From Streptomyces flaveus (GTDB lineage: Bacteria; Actinomycetota; Actinomycetes; Streptomycetales; Streptomycetaceae): 64,000 nucleotides of DNA. The position numbers were made by a program, and so were the translations under genes. The stretch covers positions 527,084 through 591,083 of the forward strand of contig NZ_BMPQ01000001.1 in assembly GCF_014647675.1 (NCBI RefSeq), in the 5' to 3' direction. The notes under the pieces were generated by a model. That model had not been told where the DNA came from, made no database searches, and saw only the letters and a list, made by a program, of their open reading frames with translations. Below are positions 29,925-38,431 of this stretch, piece by piece (position 1 is the stretch's first letter; every line of letters starts with the position of its first letter).

Positions 29925-32900
29925 CTAGCCAGTGGTTGGCGCCGGGTCCCCGAGGACCCGTTCGGCGATCTGGCGGCTCTCCATGGAACCGGCCCAGATC
30001 CGCAGTTCCTGCACCGCACCGGGCAAGTACTCACTGGGTGCGCCATCGGTGTGGCCACGGCCGATTGCGAGTTCGCCGGTGCCCTGCTGGGGCTCGGAGA
30101 AGTTCGGCTGAGTGGCCTCGTCCACCTGCTCCTCCGCGCCGATGAACAGGTGCAGCTTGCCGAATCGGGTCGCATCACCGTCGGCGAAATCCTCGGCCGC
30201 GTTGTACACCCCGGTGATGTGCACCAGTTCGTCCAGCACGGCCAGGGCAGTGGACAACACTTGAGTCTCGGAGGCCTTCGTTCCGGTGGCATCCACTGTG
30301 GCCCGTTCGAAACGCCACAGGCATTCCGGCTTGCCGTCGCCGTCCACGTCGTCGGCCAGCTTGACCAGCTTCAGCGCCCAGGACGCCTCGTTGCCGATCT
30401 TCTGTTTGGCGACGGTGACGGTGTAGCCGTCCGCCTTGCCGACCAGCTTGGCCGAGTCCACCCGTGCGAGGGCGCTGACGGTGAACGACCCCGTTTCATC
30501 GACCGCCGGCCCGGTCGTGGAGGCAAAGCTGTTGGCGCCGTCCAAGGTCAGCAACTGCGGTGCCTCCGCGAGTTTGGCGTTGCCGGCGAGCGTCATTCCC
30601 GCGAACGGGTAACCCGACTGCTCGGCCAGCGTTGTGCCCGTGGAGGCGGAGGCGTCCCAGGCCGCCATCAGCTCGGTTGCCGCGGCCTCGTTCTCGCGCA
30701 GCTCGCCTTCCCCGCGTACCTCGGCTTCGGTGAGTGCGCGCTGCCACACGGCGGTCTCATCGAGACGGCCCCGGAAGAACTCTCCACCGACACCGGATTT
30801 GACCGAGCGTGCCCACTGCAGTCCGCCAGACGCCGACCAGGGCTGGTAGCTGGACGCCGTAGCGGACAACTTGACCGGGTCACCCTGTGGTTGGCCGTTG
30901 ACGAACAGCTGGATGGTGTCGTTCGTCGGATCGGTGTCGGGCAGGCCGTCGTCGCCCTCGGTCTTGAACACACCCGCCAGATGCGTCCACACCTTCAGCT
31001 GCGGATTCTGCTTCTCGGCGATGGAACGGATGAACACCGGACTCGTCTTGTCCTGGTCCGTACGGTTGAACACCCATGCCTTGTAAGACGACGAGTAGTA
31101 CAGCGCGAACGCGTTCGCCGCGCTGCCGGGCTGGGCCAGCATCACTCTGTTCACCGAGGCGTCGGTGAGGTACGCCCAGGTCGAAACAGTGAATGAGTCG
31201 GTCGTGTTGATCGCAGGCGTGGACGTCGCGGCATAACCCTGCTGCTTGGCGGGGTCGGAGCTGTCCAGCCAGAGCGACTGGTCGGCATCTCCACGACGGG
31301 CCAGCGACGAGAACCCCGTCCCGTCGGTGTACATCGTCGCGTTGTGCCGGACACTGCCTTCGGTGGCCGTGTCCTTGGCAAGCTTCTCCTGCGATCCGGA
31401 CGGATAGTCGTCGAAGTGCCAGCGCCCGACCGCGCCTTGGCCGGCTGCCACCTTGATCTTGACGTAGGCCCATTCCCCCGAGCCTCCGGCATCCCAGCCG
31501 CGTACATGCAGAGTCTGTCTGCCGGCCAGCAAGGGAACGATTTCTTCGTCCACGCTGGCACCGGTGATGAAGTCGGTCTTGGTCATTCCGGGCAGTCGCC
31601 ACTCGAACTTCACGACGTCGTTGTCCCCGGAGTTCTGGGCGAAGTGCAGCTTGCCCCTGACGCCCGGGCCGCCCTGTGCGGCGCAGTCCTCGGTCGAGCA
31701 CAGTGAGTAGACGCCGTTCTGCACCACGGATACCACGGGCGTCTTCGGCCTCTCCGAGTCGACCTTGAAGTAACACCAGGGTGTGTACGAGGAGAAGAGG
31801 TCCCCGGACGCTCCCGTCGCGGCGTAGTGCCAGTGCGACTGGGTGCGCGCCTTGACCCGGTACAGGGCCTTGTCCGCCAGCGACGAGACCTGAGCGGTTT
31901 CGATGGTGCCGTCCGAGTCCCAGCCGGAAGTAGGTCTGTAGGCACTCCAGTTCTTCGCCCACGTACCGTCGGTCTGCTTACGTTCCATCACCCACTCGGC
32001 CTGCAGATCACCCTCCGAACTGCCCGCGTTGTGTTCGACCTTGGTCTGAACCGCCGCCTGCACGTAGGGAGTGGCCCGGGTCACGATCGCTGGATTGCCC
32101 GAGGAGGTGGAGCACTGCACGTCGTCCGGATCGCCACCAGGGTTGCCCGGCCACACTCCGTACCGGGTGGGCACGCCCGGCTGGTAGGCGAACTCCACCT
32201 CCAGCTCCGCGTTGTCGTCGAACCGCTTCCAGGCGGTGACGTCCGACTCGTCCTTCGCCTTCAGCATGAGTGTCAGATTGTCGATCTTGCCGTCGGCGAA
32301 GTTCCGCACCGTGGACTTCAGGTTCTCGTCGGGCTCGTCCGGGTTGTCGTTGAACTCGATCCACGCGTTCTGCTGCTCCGGAGAACAAGCAGTGCCGCGG
32401 CCGGCCGAGACGTATCTGTCACCGACTTGGTCCCAGCCGTTGTCCGCCTTGGGCCCGCCCGGCCCCGGCCAGCTGCTGCCCGAAGAGATGCCATCCGTGC
32501 GTTCCAGGTCCACCCAGGCCGGGTTGCAGTCGAACGACCAGGTCTCATAAGCCCGGAAGGTGGCGTCGATCACGTACTTGCCGCGCAGTGCGCTCGCGGA
32601 GTTGAACTGGAAGTACATCCGGTTCGTGTACCAGGCACCGGTAGTGCACGCGCCCTCGGAGTTGTAGCCGCACCGGCCGATGCCGTAGCCCGCCCCGTCG
32701 AACATCCAGAAGTCGTCACCGTCGGAGGACAGGACGGTGCGGTACGTGTGTCCCACTCCGACCGCAGGGTCGATGTACACGGGGTAGACGGTCTTTTCGC
32801 CCTTCAGCACCTCGTCGTCGGGCACAACGGCGATGGTGTCGTCTCCAACCTGTACGGGCATCACGGCAGAGGCACTGCCGTCTCCCGGACCGGCAGCCGG

Positions 32901-33740
32901 GTTGGTCGGATCGTCTTCTCCGTCCTCATCCGCGGCTGCGCCCATCATGGTCTGGACTCCCGTGGCCTGGGTTCCGCCTGCGGAGTCCCACATCCGTCCC
33001 GGTGGGCCTGTGAACACCTCCACCCCGTCGCTGTTCTCCGCCACCAGGCCGCCGCCGACAGTGGGCCTGACCTCCAGCCCTCTGCTTTCTACTTCGAGGA
33101 CCACCTTGTCCAGTGCGGGACTTGCCGCCGCTTCCGGGGTCTTGACGACGAGCACTTCGCGGTAGGACTCGGGCGTCGCGGTCAGAAGCAGATCGACCCC
33201 GGGAAATACCTCGCGATAGGTGGCCGTGTCCCCTTCCAGGACCGGCTCCGGCAGTTCGTTGCCCCACCCCAGGGTGAGTGAGTGGCCATCGCGGTCCCCG
33301 ATCCGGATCATGTCGGAACCGGAGCCCTTGCCGGAGAAGGAGAGGTCGACCACGGCACCCTTGGGTGCGATGCGGCCATCGGCCCGCTTCTCCAGCGTCG
33401 GGTCGACCGGCTTCCACGACCCGTCAGAAGCCTCCACTCGCTGCGGAGTGGTCGACTGGGTCAGTTTGAAGCCGCCATCCGGCTGGGCGAACACCTGGGA
33501 GTACGCGGTGCGCTCTTCCAAGACCTCGACCGGCTCCCCGGCCTGTGCGGCCTGAGCCGCTGCGGACAGCGCGGCCGGTGGAACGACGTCCTTGGCCTCA
33601 GCCGTCGTGGCGGTGTCCGACAGAGCGGAGGCATGGGCCGCGCCGCCGCTTCCCAGCGACAGCAGACTGCCGACGACCGCAACAGCAAGCGCTGTCACAC
33701 GCACCTTGCCGACACCACGGCGCCGCACGGGCACACTCAT
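29925..33740 (-). CDS. Secreted LamG-domain protein, partner of the RHS toxin
   Basis: 1271 residues from ATG 33740 with GGGGGAGGG upstream; the longer frame lacks a ribosome site. Signal peptide in 1-38 (VRVTALAVAVVGSLLSLGSG). A large N-terminal adhesin-like region (about 100-800) contains QSTTPQRVEASDGSWKPVDP and repeated Trp/Gly-rich beta segments. It is followed by two concanavalin-like LamG domains, about 810-1013 (DSFTVSTWAYLTDASVNR, RLDETAVWQRALTEAE) and about 1057-1260 (GSFTVSALARVDSA, AVQELRIWAG). Such proteins commonly precede RHS toxins in streptomycetes and are thought to help presentation outside the cell. The gap to the toxin gene is short, so they form an operon. Confidence 0.85.
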   Translation of the reverse strand: MSVPVRRRGVGKVRVTALAVAVVGSLLSLGSGGAAHASALSDTATTAEAKDVVPPAALSAAAQAAQAGEPVEVLEERTAYSQVFAQPDGGFKLTQSTTPQRVEASDGSWKPVDPTLEKRADGRIAPKGAVVDLSFSGKGSGSDMIRIGDRDGHSLTLGWGNELPEPVLEGDTATYREVFPGVDLLLTATPESYREVLVVKTPEAAASPALDKVVLEVESRGLEVRPTVGGGLVAENSDGVEVFTGPPGRMWDSAGGTQATGVQTMMGAAADEDGEDDPTNPAAGPGDGSASAVMPVQVGDDTIAVVPDDEVLKGEKTVYPVYIDPAVGVGHTYRTVLSSDGDDFWMFDGAGYGIGRCGYNSEGACTTGAWYTNRMYFQFNSASALRGKYVIDATFRAYETWSFDCNPAWVDLERTDGISSGSSWPGPGGPKADNGWDQVGDRYVSAGRGTACSPEQQNAWIEFNDNPDEPDENLKSTVRNFADGKIDNLTLMLKAKDESDVTAWKRFDDNAELEVEFAYQPGVPTRYGVWPGNPGGDPDDVQCSTSSGNPAIVTRATPYVQAAVQTKVEHNAGSSEGDLQAEWVMERKQTDGTWAKNWSAYRPTSGWDSDGTIETAQVSSLADKALYRVKARTQSHWHYAATGASGDLFSSYTPWCYFKVDSERPKTPVVSVVQNGVYSLCSTEDCAAQGGPGVRGKLHFAQNSGDNDVVKFEWRLPGMTKTDFITGASVDEEIVPLLAGRQTLHVRGWDAGGSGEWAYVKIKVAAGQGAVGRWHFDDYPSGSQEKLAKDTATEGSVRHNATMYTDGTGFSSLARRGDADQSLWLDSSDPAKQQGYAATSTPAINTTDSFTVSTWAYLTDASVNRVMLAQPGSAANAFALYYSSSYKAWVFNRTDQDKTSPVFIRSIAEKQNPQLKVWTHLAGVFKTEGDDGLPDTDPTNDTIQLFVNGQPQGDPVKLSATASSYQPWSASGGLQWARSVKSGVGGEFFRGRLDETAVWQRALTEAEVRGEGELRENEAAATELMAAWDASASTGTTLAEQSGYPFAGMTLAGNAKLAEAPQLLTLDGANSFASTTGPAVDETGSFTVSALARVDSAKLVGKADGYTVTVAKQKIGNEASWALKLVKLADDVDGDGKPECLWRFERATVDATGTKASETQVLSTALAVLDELVHITGVYNAAEDFADGDATRFGKLHLFIGAEEQVDEATQPNFSEPQQGTGELAIGRGHTDGAPSEYLPGAVQELRIWAGSMESRQIAERVLGDPAPTTG

Positions 33741-34115
33741 TCCCCGGACCCTCCCCCGCACTCCACGAAGTCGCCACCCGGGAGTCGCAACAATTTCACC
33801 GGGAGTCACAACAAGTTCAAAGGTGATGCACCTTATTCGCACATGGGGCGTACATGTCAACGACGAAGGTGATCACGATTTGGGGTCGACGGGCTGACGC
33901 CTCCTGATCAGCACCCCCGACCGCGAGCTGCTCGCATCCAGGTCCGCAGGCGGGTCCAGGCGTGTGGGCAGTCTCCCGGGGATGGATCATCTGGGTGTAG
34001 CGGTGGTGACCCGGCCCGGCGGCCGACACTTCGGTGTTCCACACCCGGTAGACCATGTGCCCGATGGCCACGGCGCTGAGGACCGCCAGCAGAACTCCAC
34101 CGTTAGCTTCACCCT
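33741..34115. other. Upstream region of the LamG-RHS operon with an orphan fragment
   Basis: Expected to hold the promoter of the toxin operon; no clear -35/-10 pair is visible. A minus-strand frame across 33817-34100 reads GGVLLAVLSAVAIGHMVYRV then WNTEVSAAG, a membrane-like segment. It could be the truncated remains of a small membrane protein whose 5' end was replaced by the mosaic at 34116-34319. Not recognised. Confidence 0.3.
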
Positions 34116-34319
34116 CAGAAGATCATCGAGGAGGCGCCGAGCGTACTGCTCGATGAGAAGACGCGGGCGGCCATGGGGGCGGCGGTTGAGGCGGCGCGGT
34201 CGTGTGGGCGACGAGAGCGACGCCACGCCCGCACTCCTCATCAGTCTGCGCCTCCCTGGGCGCGGGCCGATCGTTGTTGGCGTCGGCGACCTCCAACCGC
34301 AATCGACCCTCATAGCGTG
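34116..34319 (+). repeat. Mosaic of mccA and ATPase gene fragments
   Basis: 34116-34208 matches 16373-16468 of mccA, apart from scattered substitutions and one missing codon. It is joined directly to 34209-34319, which matches 20028-20138 of the ATPase gene with about five mismatches by eye. Order and orientation are as in the parental locus, so the mosaic looks like a duplicated copy that lost the 3.56 kb between the two pieces. No product is expected. Confidence 0.9.
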
Positions 34320-34429
34320 GGGAGGTCCGCGAGGTCACTCGCCGCTGCTCGGGAAGCACAGCCGTTTCCTATAGGTTCGATCACATCCCGTTGGAGGACG
34401 GGCCCAGACCTACGCGTGAGGGAGCTCGC

Positions 34430-35008
34430 ATGGCCTCCATCCACCGCACCACCATGACGCCCACCAAGCTGGAGCTGCTCACCTGCTGGCTGCCGAAGCA
34501 GAGCTGGTACGTGGGCGACGCAGAAACGCCGGAACTGGTTAAGGCCGGTGGGTTCCGTTTGGACGATCCGGAGGGGGCGGTCGGGATCGAGTTCATGGTC
34601 GTGGTGGACGCCACCGCGCAGGAGCCGGTGGCGTATCTGGTGCCGATGGGCTACCGCGGTGCGGCGCTGGAGAACGTTCCCGGCGAGGCGCTGATCGGTA
34701 CCTCTGAGCATGGGGTGCTCGGCACCCGGTGGATCTACGACGGTGTCCGCGACCCGGTGGTGATGGCGCAGTTGCGCGCCCTCCTGCGTGGCGAGGCGAT
34801 GCCGCAGCACCAGAGCAGGAGCGACACCCCTGACCCGACCGTCACCGTGCACGGAACTGGCCCTGACGACGGGCTTGACGTTCAGGTCAACCGCGTCCTG
34901 CGGTCGGCGGAGGCCACGCAGAGGTCGTCCGGACGCCTAGTCGCCGGGTGGACCTGGCCAGACGGAACGGCTGCACGGGGCGTACTCGCGGCCGTCGCGC
35001 CGCGGTAA
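34430..35008 (+). CDS. Maltokinase N-terminal cap-like protein
   Basis: 192 residues from ATG 34430 with GAGGGAG six bases upstream. Starts MASIHRTTMTPTKLELLTCW, then GGFRLDDPEGAVGIEFMVVV, YRGAALENVPGEALIGTSEH and RWIYDGVRDPV. This is the stand-alone form of the cap domain found at the N-terminus of actinobacterial maltokinases. Databases often label it a 1,4-alpha-glucan branching protein, which it is not: the protein lacks any kinase or glycosyl hydrolase domain. Role unknown; possibly linked to trehalose/alpha-glucan metabolism. Cargo of the island, and its 3' end abuts a transposase relic. Confidence 0.75.
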   Translation: MASIHRTTMTPTKLELLTCWLPKQSWYVGDAETPELVKAGGFRLDDPEGAVGIEFMVVVDATAQEPVAYLVPMGYRGAALENVPGEALIGTSEHGVLGTRWIYDGVRDPVVMAQLRALLRGEAMPQHQSRSDTPDPTVTVHGTGPDDGLDVQVNRVLRSAEATQRSSGRLVAGWTWPDGTAARGVLAAVAPR

Positions 35009-35126
35009 GAGGTCGCGCGGATACCGCCGGCTCACCGTCCGGTACGAGCGAAAGGGCACTCACTTCCTTGCGTTCCTCGGTCTCGCCGCCGCGCTGACCT
35101 GCTACCAGAAGCTCACCAAACTACGG
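34998..35126 (+). pseudogene. C-terminal relic of an IS5-like transposase
   Basis: One frame reads RGYRRLTVRYERKGTHFLAF, then LGLAAALTCYQKLTKL, which matches the layout of the C-terminal end of IS5-group DDE transposases (a basic RRLTVRYE-type segment then a hydrophobic helix). Only about 43 codons remain, with no start, catalytic residues or terminal repeats. It overlaps the end of the maltokinase-cap gene by about ten bases in another frame and is followed by a strong hairpin. Confidence 0.7.
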
Positions 35127-35167
35127 CCGGGCAGCCGCGGACAACTGCGACCACCGGCTGCCCGGCC
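35125..35167. terminator. Hairpin between convergent cap-protein and merR genes
   Basis: Perfect 13-base stem GGCCGGGCAGCCG (35125-35137) and CGGCTGCCCGGCC (35155-35167) with a 17-base loop; suits termination from either side. Confidence 0.7.
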
Positions 35168-35216
35168 ATGATGCTCGATCCCGTGGGGGCCTGTCCCGGG
35201 ACCATGGCCCTGGGTC

Positions 35217-36038
35217 TCAGGGCTTGATCACCGGCGCCTGGAGTTCGGTCACCCAGTCGTTGCGGTTGTCCGGGCATTCAAGGCTGATCTCCCGGGGGTA
35301 TCCGGCTGACTGGTACCCGTTTTCGTCGATCCAGAAGGCCAGCGCCTGGGCCGTGGGCAGCACGGTGTCCATCGAGCCGCGGTGCACGATGGTCGCCGCC
35401 TGGTCGACGGGCGGCAGGTCGAGCACCCGGAAGGCGCCGTCCTGGAGCGGGGCTGCGACCTGGACGGCGGCGTGGATGCTGATCCTGCCACCGCCTTCCG
35501 GGGCGTCCTCGTAATAGGCGACACCGGGCCCCGCAGGCGTTACCCCGGCCGTGTCCAGGCGCCGGAACAGCTCGTCGTAGAGCGGCCCGATGACCGGGCC
35601 GATGTCCTCGGGCTCGTAGCTCGTGGCGGTTGCGGTCAGCTCCGCCACCCGGATCGCCAGGATGTTCTTGAGGACGACGTCGTTCGTGGGCATGTGCCCC
35701 TCGCTCTCGATCGACCGGAGCCTCGCCTCGACCTGGACCAGCCGCGCCGCCGTGGCGGCCATTGCGATCTCCAACTCGGCTCGCCGCAGCCGCAGCATGG
35801 CGCGCAGTTCTTCGGTGGTGACCTTCTCGTCCAGGATCTGCTGGACCTGCTGGAGGGTCAGGCCGAGGTCTTTCAGCGCGATGACGCGGTTGAGGCGGGC
35901 CAGCTGGGCAGCCGAGTAGTACCGGTAGCCGGTGGCGGGGTCGACGTGGGCCGGGCGTAGCAGTCCAGTGGCGTCGTAGTGACGCAGCATGCGGACCGAC
36001 ACGCGGCCGTGCCGGGCGAAGTCTCCGATGGTGAACAT
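35217..36038 (-). CDS. MerR family regulator with GyrI-like effector domain
   Basis: 273 residues from ATG 36038 (GGAG seven bases upstream); the longer frame has no ribosome site. N-terminal winged helix MFTIGDFARHGRVSVRMLRH, then YDATGLLRPAHVDPATGYRY, as in BmrR/TipA-type regulators. A coiled-coil dimerisation helix (about 75-125) follows, then a GyrI-like small-molecule binding domain (VAELTATATSYEPEDIGPVI to the end). Such proteins sense lipophilic cations or drugs and activate nearby genes. No transporter lies beside it; the divergent neighbour 273 bases away is an adenylate kinase gene. Confidence 0.87.
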   Translation of the reverse strand: MFTIGDFARHGRVSVRMLRHYDATGLLRPAHVDPATGYRYYSAAQLARLNRVIALKDLGLTLQQVQQILDEKVTTEELRAMLRLRRAELEIAMAATAARLVQVEARLRSIESEGHMPTNDVVLKNILAIRVAELTATATSYEPEDIGPVIGPLYDELFRRLDTAGVTPAGPGVAYYEDAPEGGGRISIHAAVQVAAPLQDGAFRVLDLPPVDQAATIVHRGSMDTVLPTAQALAFWIDENGYQSAGYPREISLECPDNRNDWVTELQAPVIKP

Positions 36039-36311
36039 GATGTCTCCGAGTTCAGCGCCTGACACGGTGTGAGGGTCAACAAGCCACTTCCCGCCCGGCA
36101 CGCGACAGCCACGCTGACGGTAACTCAAGCGCCCGCACCCGTTCGGCATCCCGGGGTACGCCACGGAAACACCTGGGCACCCAGGCGAAAAGACCTTACG
36201 GTGCCTACCATCTGCCGGAATGCACAAAGGGCGTCTACGCAGTCACGACGCCCAGCTACTTCGAATCCTGGGATTGGCCCTGGCCACGCATGACGAAGGG
36301 ACACCTCATCG

Positions 36312-36992
36312 ATGCGCATCCTCCTGATCGGGCCGCCCGGAGCCGGCAAGGGCACGCAGGCGGTGCGCATTGCCGCGCATCTGTCGATCCAGCACATCTC
36401 TTCCGGTGACCTGTTCCGCGAGCACATCGACCAGGGCACCGAGCTCGGGCAGAGCGCCCACACGCACATGCGCGCCGGCCTTCTGATACCGGACGAGGTC
36501 ACGATCGAGGTGATCAAAGAGCGCCTTGCCCGCCCGGACACCGAGCGCGGATTCCTGCTGGACGGCTTCCCCCGCAATCTTGCCCAGGCGGAGGCGCTGG
36601 ACGGCATCCTGGCCGACTCGGAGTCGAGGCTGGATGCCGTGCTCGACCTGGAGATTCCCGAGGCCGAGGTGGTCAGGCGGATCGCTGGACGACGGCTGTG
36701 CCGTCGGGATCGCGAACACATCTTCCACGTCGACTACAGCTCGCCTGAAGTGGCAGGAGCCTGCGACGTCTGCGGCGGTGAGCTGTACCAGCGCGATGAC
36801 GACCGCGAGGCAACTGTTCGTACGCGACTGGAGGTCTACCGCAGCGAGACGACGCCGGTCGTCGACCACTACCAGGCCCCGGGTCTGGTGACCACAATCT
36901 CGGCTCTCGGCCAGGTCCAGGAGGTCCTGGACCGCGCGCTGATCGCGATCGGCCATGGCCAGGTCGATGCCTCCGGCGCGTCGGGCTGTTGA
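36312..36992 (+). CDS. adk: Adenylate kinase, probably an additional copy
   Basis: 226 residues. P-loop GPPGAGKGTQ at 7-16, AMP-binding ISSGDLFREH and GFLLDGFPRNLAQAEAL, and a long LID domain with C-R-R-D and CDVCGGELYQRDDD as in other Streptomyces adenylate kinases. Interconverts ATP+AMP and 2 ADP. The housekeeping streptomycete adk normally sits in the secY/infA ribosomal-protein region, so this gene within the accessory island is probably a second, acquired copy; that could not be confirmed from this window alone. Ribosome site GAAGGGA is some twelve bases from the ATG. Confidence 0.88.
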   Translation: MRILLIGPPGAGKGTQAVRIAAHLSIQHISSGDLFREHIDQGTELGQSAHTHMRAGLLIPDEVTIEVIKERLARPDTERGFLLDGFPRNLAQAEALDGILADSESRLDAVLDLEIPEAEVVRRIAGRRLCRRDREHIFHVDYSSPEVAGACDVCGGELYQRDDDREATVRTRLEVYRSETTPVVDHYQAPGLVTTISALGQVQEVLDRALIAIGHGQVDASGASGC

Positions 36993-37048
36993 CCCCTCCG
37001 CTGGGAAGGTGCGGGGCTGCCGTCCCTGGATTCCGCTCCAGAGCCGCA

Positions 37049-37093
37049 GTCCAACGCATGCTGATCGCACGGGAGTCGGGTCTGGCGGGCTGA
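37049..37093 (+). repeat. Detached copy of the 3' end of an acdH gene
   Basis: Matches 19891-19935, the last 45 bases of acdH, at 40 of 45 positions and ends exactly at the stop codon: VQRMLIARESGLAG versus VQRMLIARELGLTS. No similarity continues on either side. It lies at the right edge of the 20-37 kb island and 159 bases before the desE iron box. Confidence 0.9.
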
Positions 37094-37251
37094 AAAGCCA
37101 CCCTGCCGACACCCTCGCGGCACCCCGGCGGCACCCCGGCGGCACCCGGGCGACGACCGGTCCGCATCCGAGCCGCACAGGGTCCGCACAGGCGCGGACG
37201 CGGGCGGCTTCGGGCATTTCCGCAGGTGAGACCCGCGCCCTGGACGCTTCG

Positions 37252-37270
37252 TAAGGTTAGGCTAACCTAC
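37252..37270. promoter_or_regulatory. Iron box upstream of desE
   Basis: TAAGGTTAGGCTAACCTAC contains the 15-base symmetrical core AGGTTAG-G-CTAACCT, the DmdR/DtxR-family operator. Located 51 bases before the desE start; predicts repression of ferrioxamine uptake when iron is sufficient. Confidence 0.9.
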
Positions 37271-37321
37271 CTTGGAACCTGTCCTTTGGGCGATCCGCCC
37301 TGTGCGAAAGCAGTCACCACC

Positions 37322-38368
37322 ATGTTCAACGCCCGTTCCGCCCACCCCACCCGCCGCGGCATCCTGGCCGCGGGCGGCGCCCTCGGCCTCGGCGCTGTCC
37401 TCGCGGCCTGCGGCGATGACGACGCGCAAAGCGGTGGTTCTGCGGACTCGACGGAGTCCGCCAAGTCCGGCCCCTGGAGCTTCAAGGACGACCGCGGCGA
37501 GACCGTCAAGACTGACAAGGTCCCGGCGAACATCGTCGCGTTCACCGGCGTCGCCGCCGCGCTCCACGACTACGGCATCGCCGTCAAGGGCGTCTTCGGC
37601 CCCACCGAGACCAAGGACGGCAAGGCCGACGTACAGGCCGGCGACCTCGACATCAGCAAGGTGACCATTCTCGGCAACGAGTTCGGCCAGTTCAACGTCG
37701 AGAAGTACGCCACCCTGGCGCCCGACGTGCTGATCACCACGATGTTCGACGACGCGGGCACGCTCTGGTACGTCCCCGAGGAGTCCAAGGACAAGATCGC
37801 CGCCCTCGCCCCGAGCGTCGGCATCTCCGTCTACGACCGCCGGCTGACCGAGCCGCTGCAGCGCATGATGGAGCTCGCCGAGTCGCTGGGCGCCGACGTG
37901 AAGGCCGACAAGGTCACCGCCGCCAAGAAGCGCTTCGAGGACGCCTCCGCCAAGGTACGCGCCGCCGTCAAGGCCAACCCGGGCATCAGGGTGCTGGCCG
38001 GCTCCGCGAGCCAGGACATCTTCTACGTCTCCACCTCGAACCTCTCCATCGACCTGGAGTACTTCAAGGCGCTCGGCGTGAACTTCGTCGAGCCCCCCGC
38101 CGACGTACTGAAGGCCAGCGGCGGCTGGTTCGAGAACCTGAGCTGGGAGAACGTCGACAAGTACCCCGCGGATCTCATCCTGATGGACAACCGCACCTCG
38201 GCCATCCAGCCCGCCGACATCACCGAGGGCACATGGAAGCAGCTGCCCGCCGTGAAGGCCGGTCAGGTCATCGCACGTGACCCGGAGCCGATCCTGTCCT
38301 ACGACAAGTGCGCGCCCATCCTCGAGAACCTCGCCACGGCCATCGAGAAGGCCAAGAAGGTCGCCTGA
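37322..38368 (+). CDS. desE: Ferrioxamine-binding lipoprotein DesE
   Basis: 348 residues from ATG 37322; the longer frame runs back through the iron box and is excluded. N-terminus has a twin-arginine motif TRRGILA at 10-16 followed by lipobox LAAC with Cys30, so it is probably a Tat-exported lipoprotein. The mature part is a class III siderophore-binding fold (FKDDRGETVKTDKVPANIVA, YATLAPDVLITTMF, ILSYDKCAPIL). It captures ferrioxamine for an ABC importer. Adjacent desF and desABCD place it in the desferrioxamine cluster; the iron box upstream gives iron control. Confidence 0.93.
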   Translation: MFNARSAHPTRRGILAAGGALGLGAVLAACGDDDAQSGGSADSTESAKSGPWSFKDDRGETVKTDKVPANIVAFTGVAAALHDYGIAVKGVFGPTETKDGKADVQAGDLDISKVTILGNEFGQFNVEKYATLAPDVLITTMFDDAGTLWYVPEESKDKIAALAPSVGISVYDRRLTEPLQRMMELAESLGADVKADKVTAAKKRFEDASAKVRAAVKANPGIRVLAGSASQDIFYVSTSNLSIDLEYFKALGVNFVEPPADVLKASGGWFENLSWENVDKYPADLILMDNRTSAIQPADITEGTWKQLPAVKAGQVIARDPEPILSYDKCAPILENLATAIEKAKKVA

Positions 38369-38431
38369 CCCGCCTGACCCGTCGGCGTTGCCGAACAAAG
38401 CCCGCCCCCTGACGAGAACTCAGGAGCACGC

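Noticed and set aside
22783..33740. Repetitive sequence considered as a CRISPR or tandem DNA repeat array
   Set aside because: Repetition is at protein level (YD repeats, LamG); there are no evenly spaced identical DNA repeats.
33817..34071. 84-codon minus-strand frame before the LamG gene
   Set aside because: Lacks a ribosome site, has a poor C-terminal half and overlaps the expected promoter; listed only as an orphan fragment.
36700..36800. Apparent loss of zinc-binding cysteines in the adenylate kinase LID
   Set aside because: C-R-x-D ... CDVC is, as I recall, normal for Streptomyces adenylate kinases.
36955..37254. 99-codon plus-strand frame between adk and desE
   Set aside because: Overlaps adk, crosses the acdH relic and reaches the iron box; composition is non-coding.
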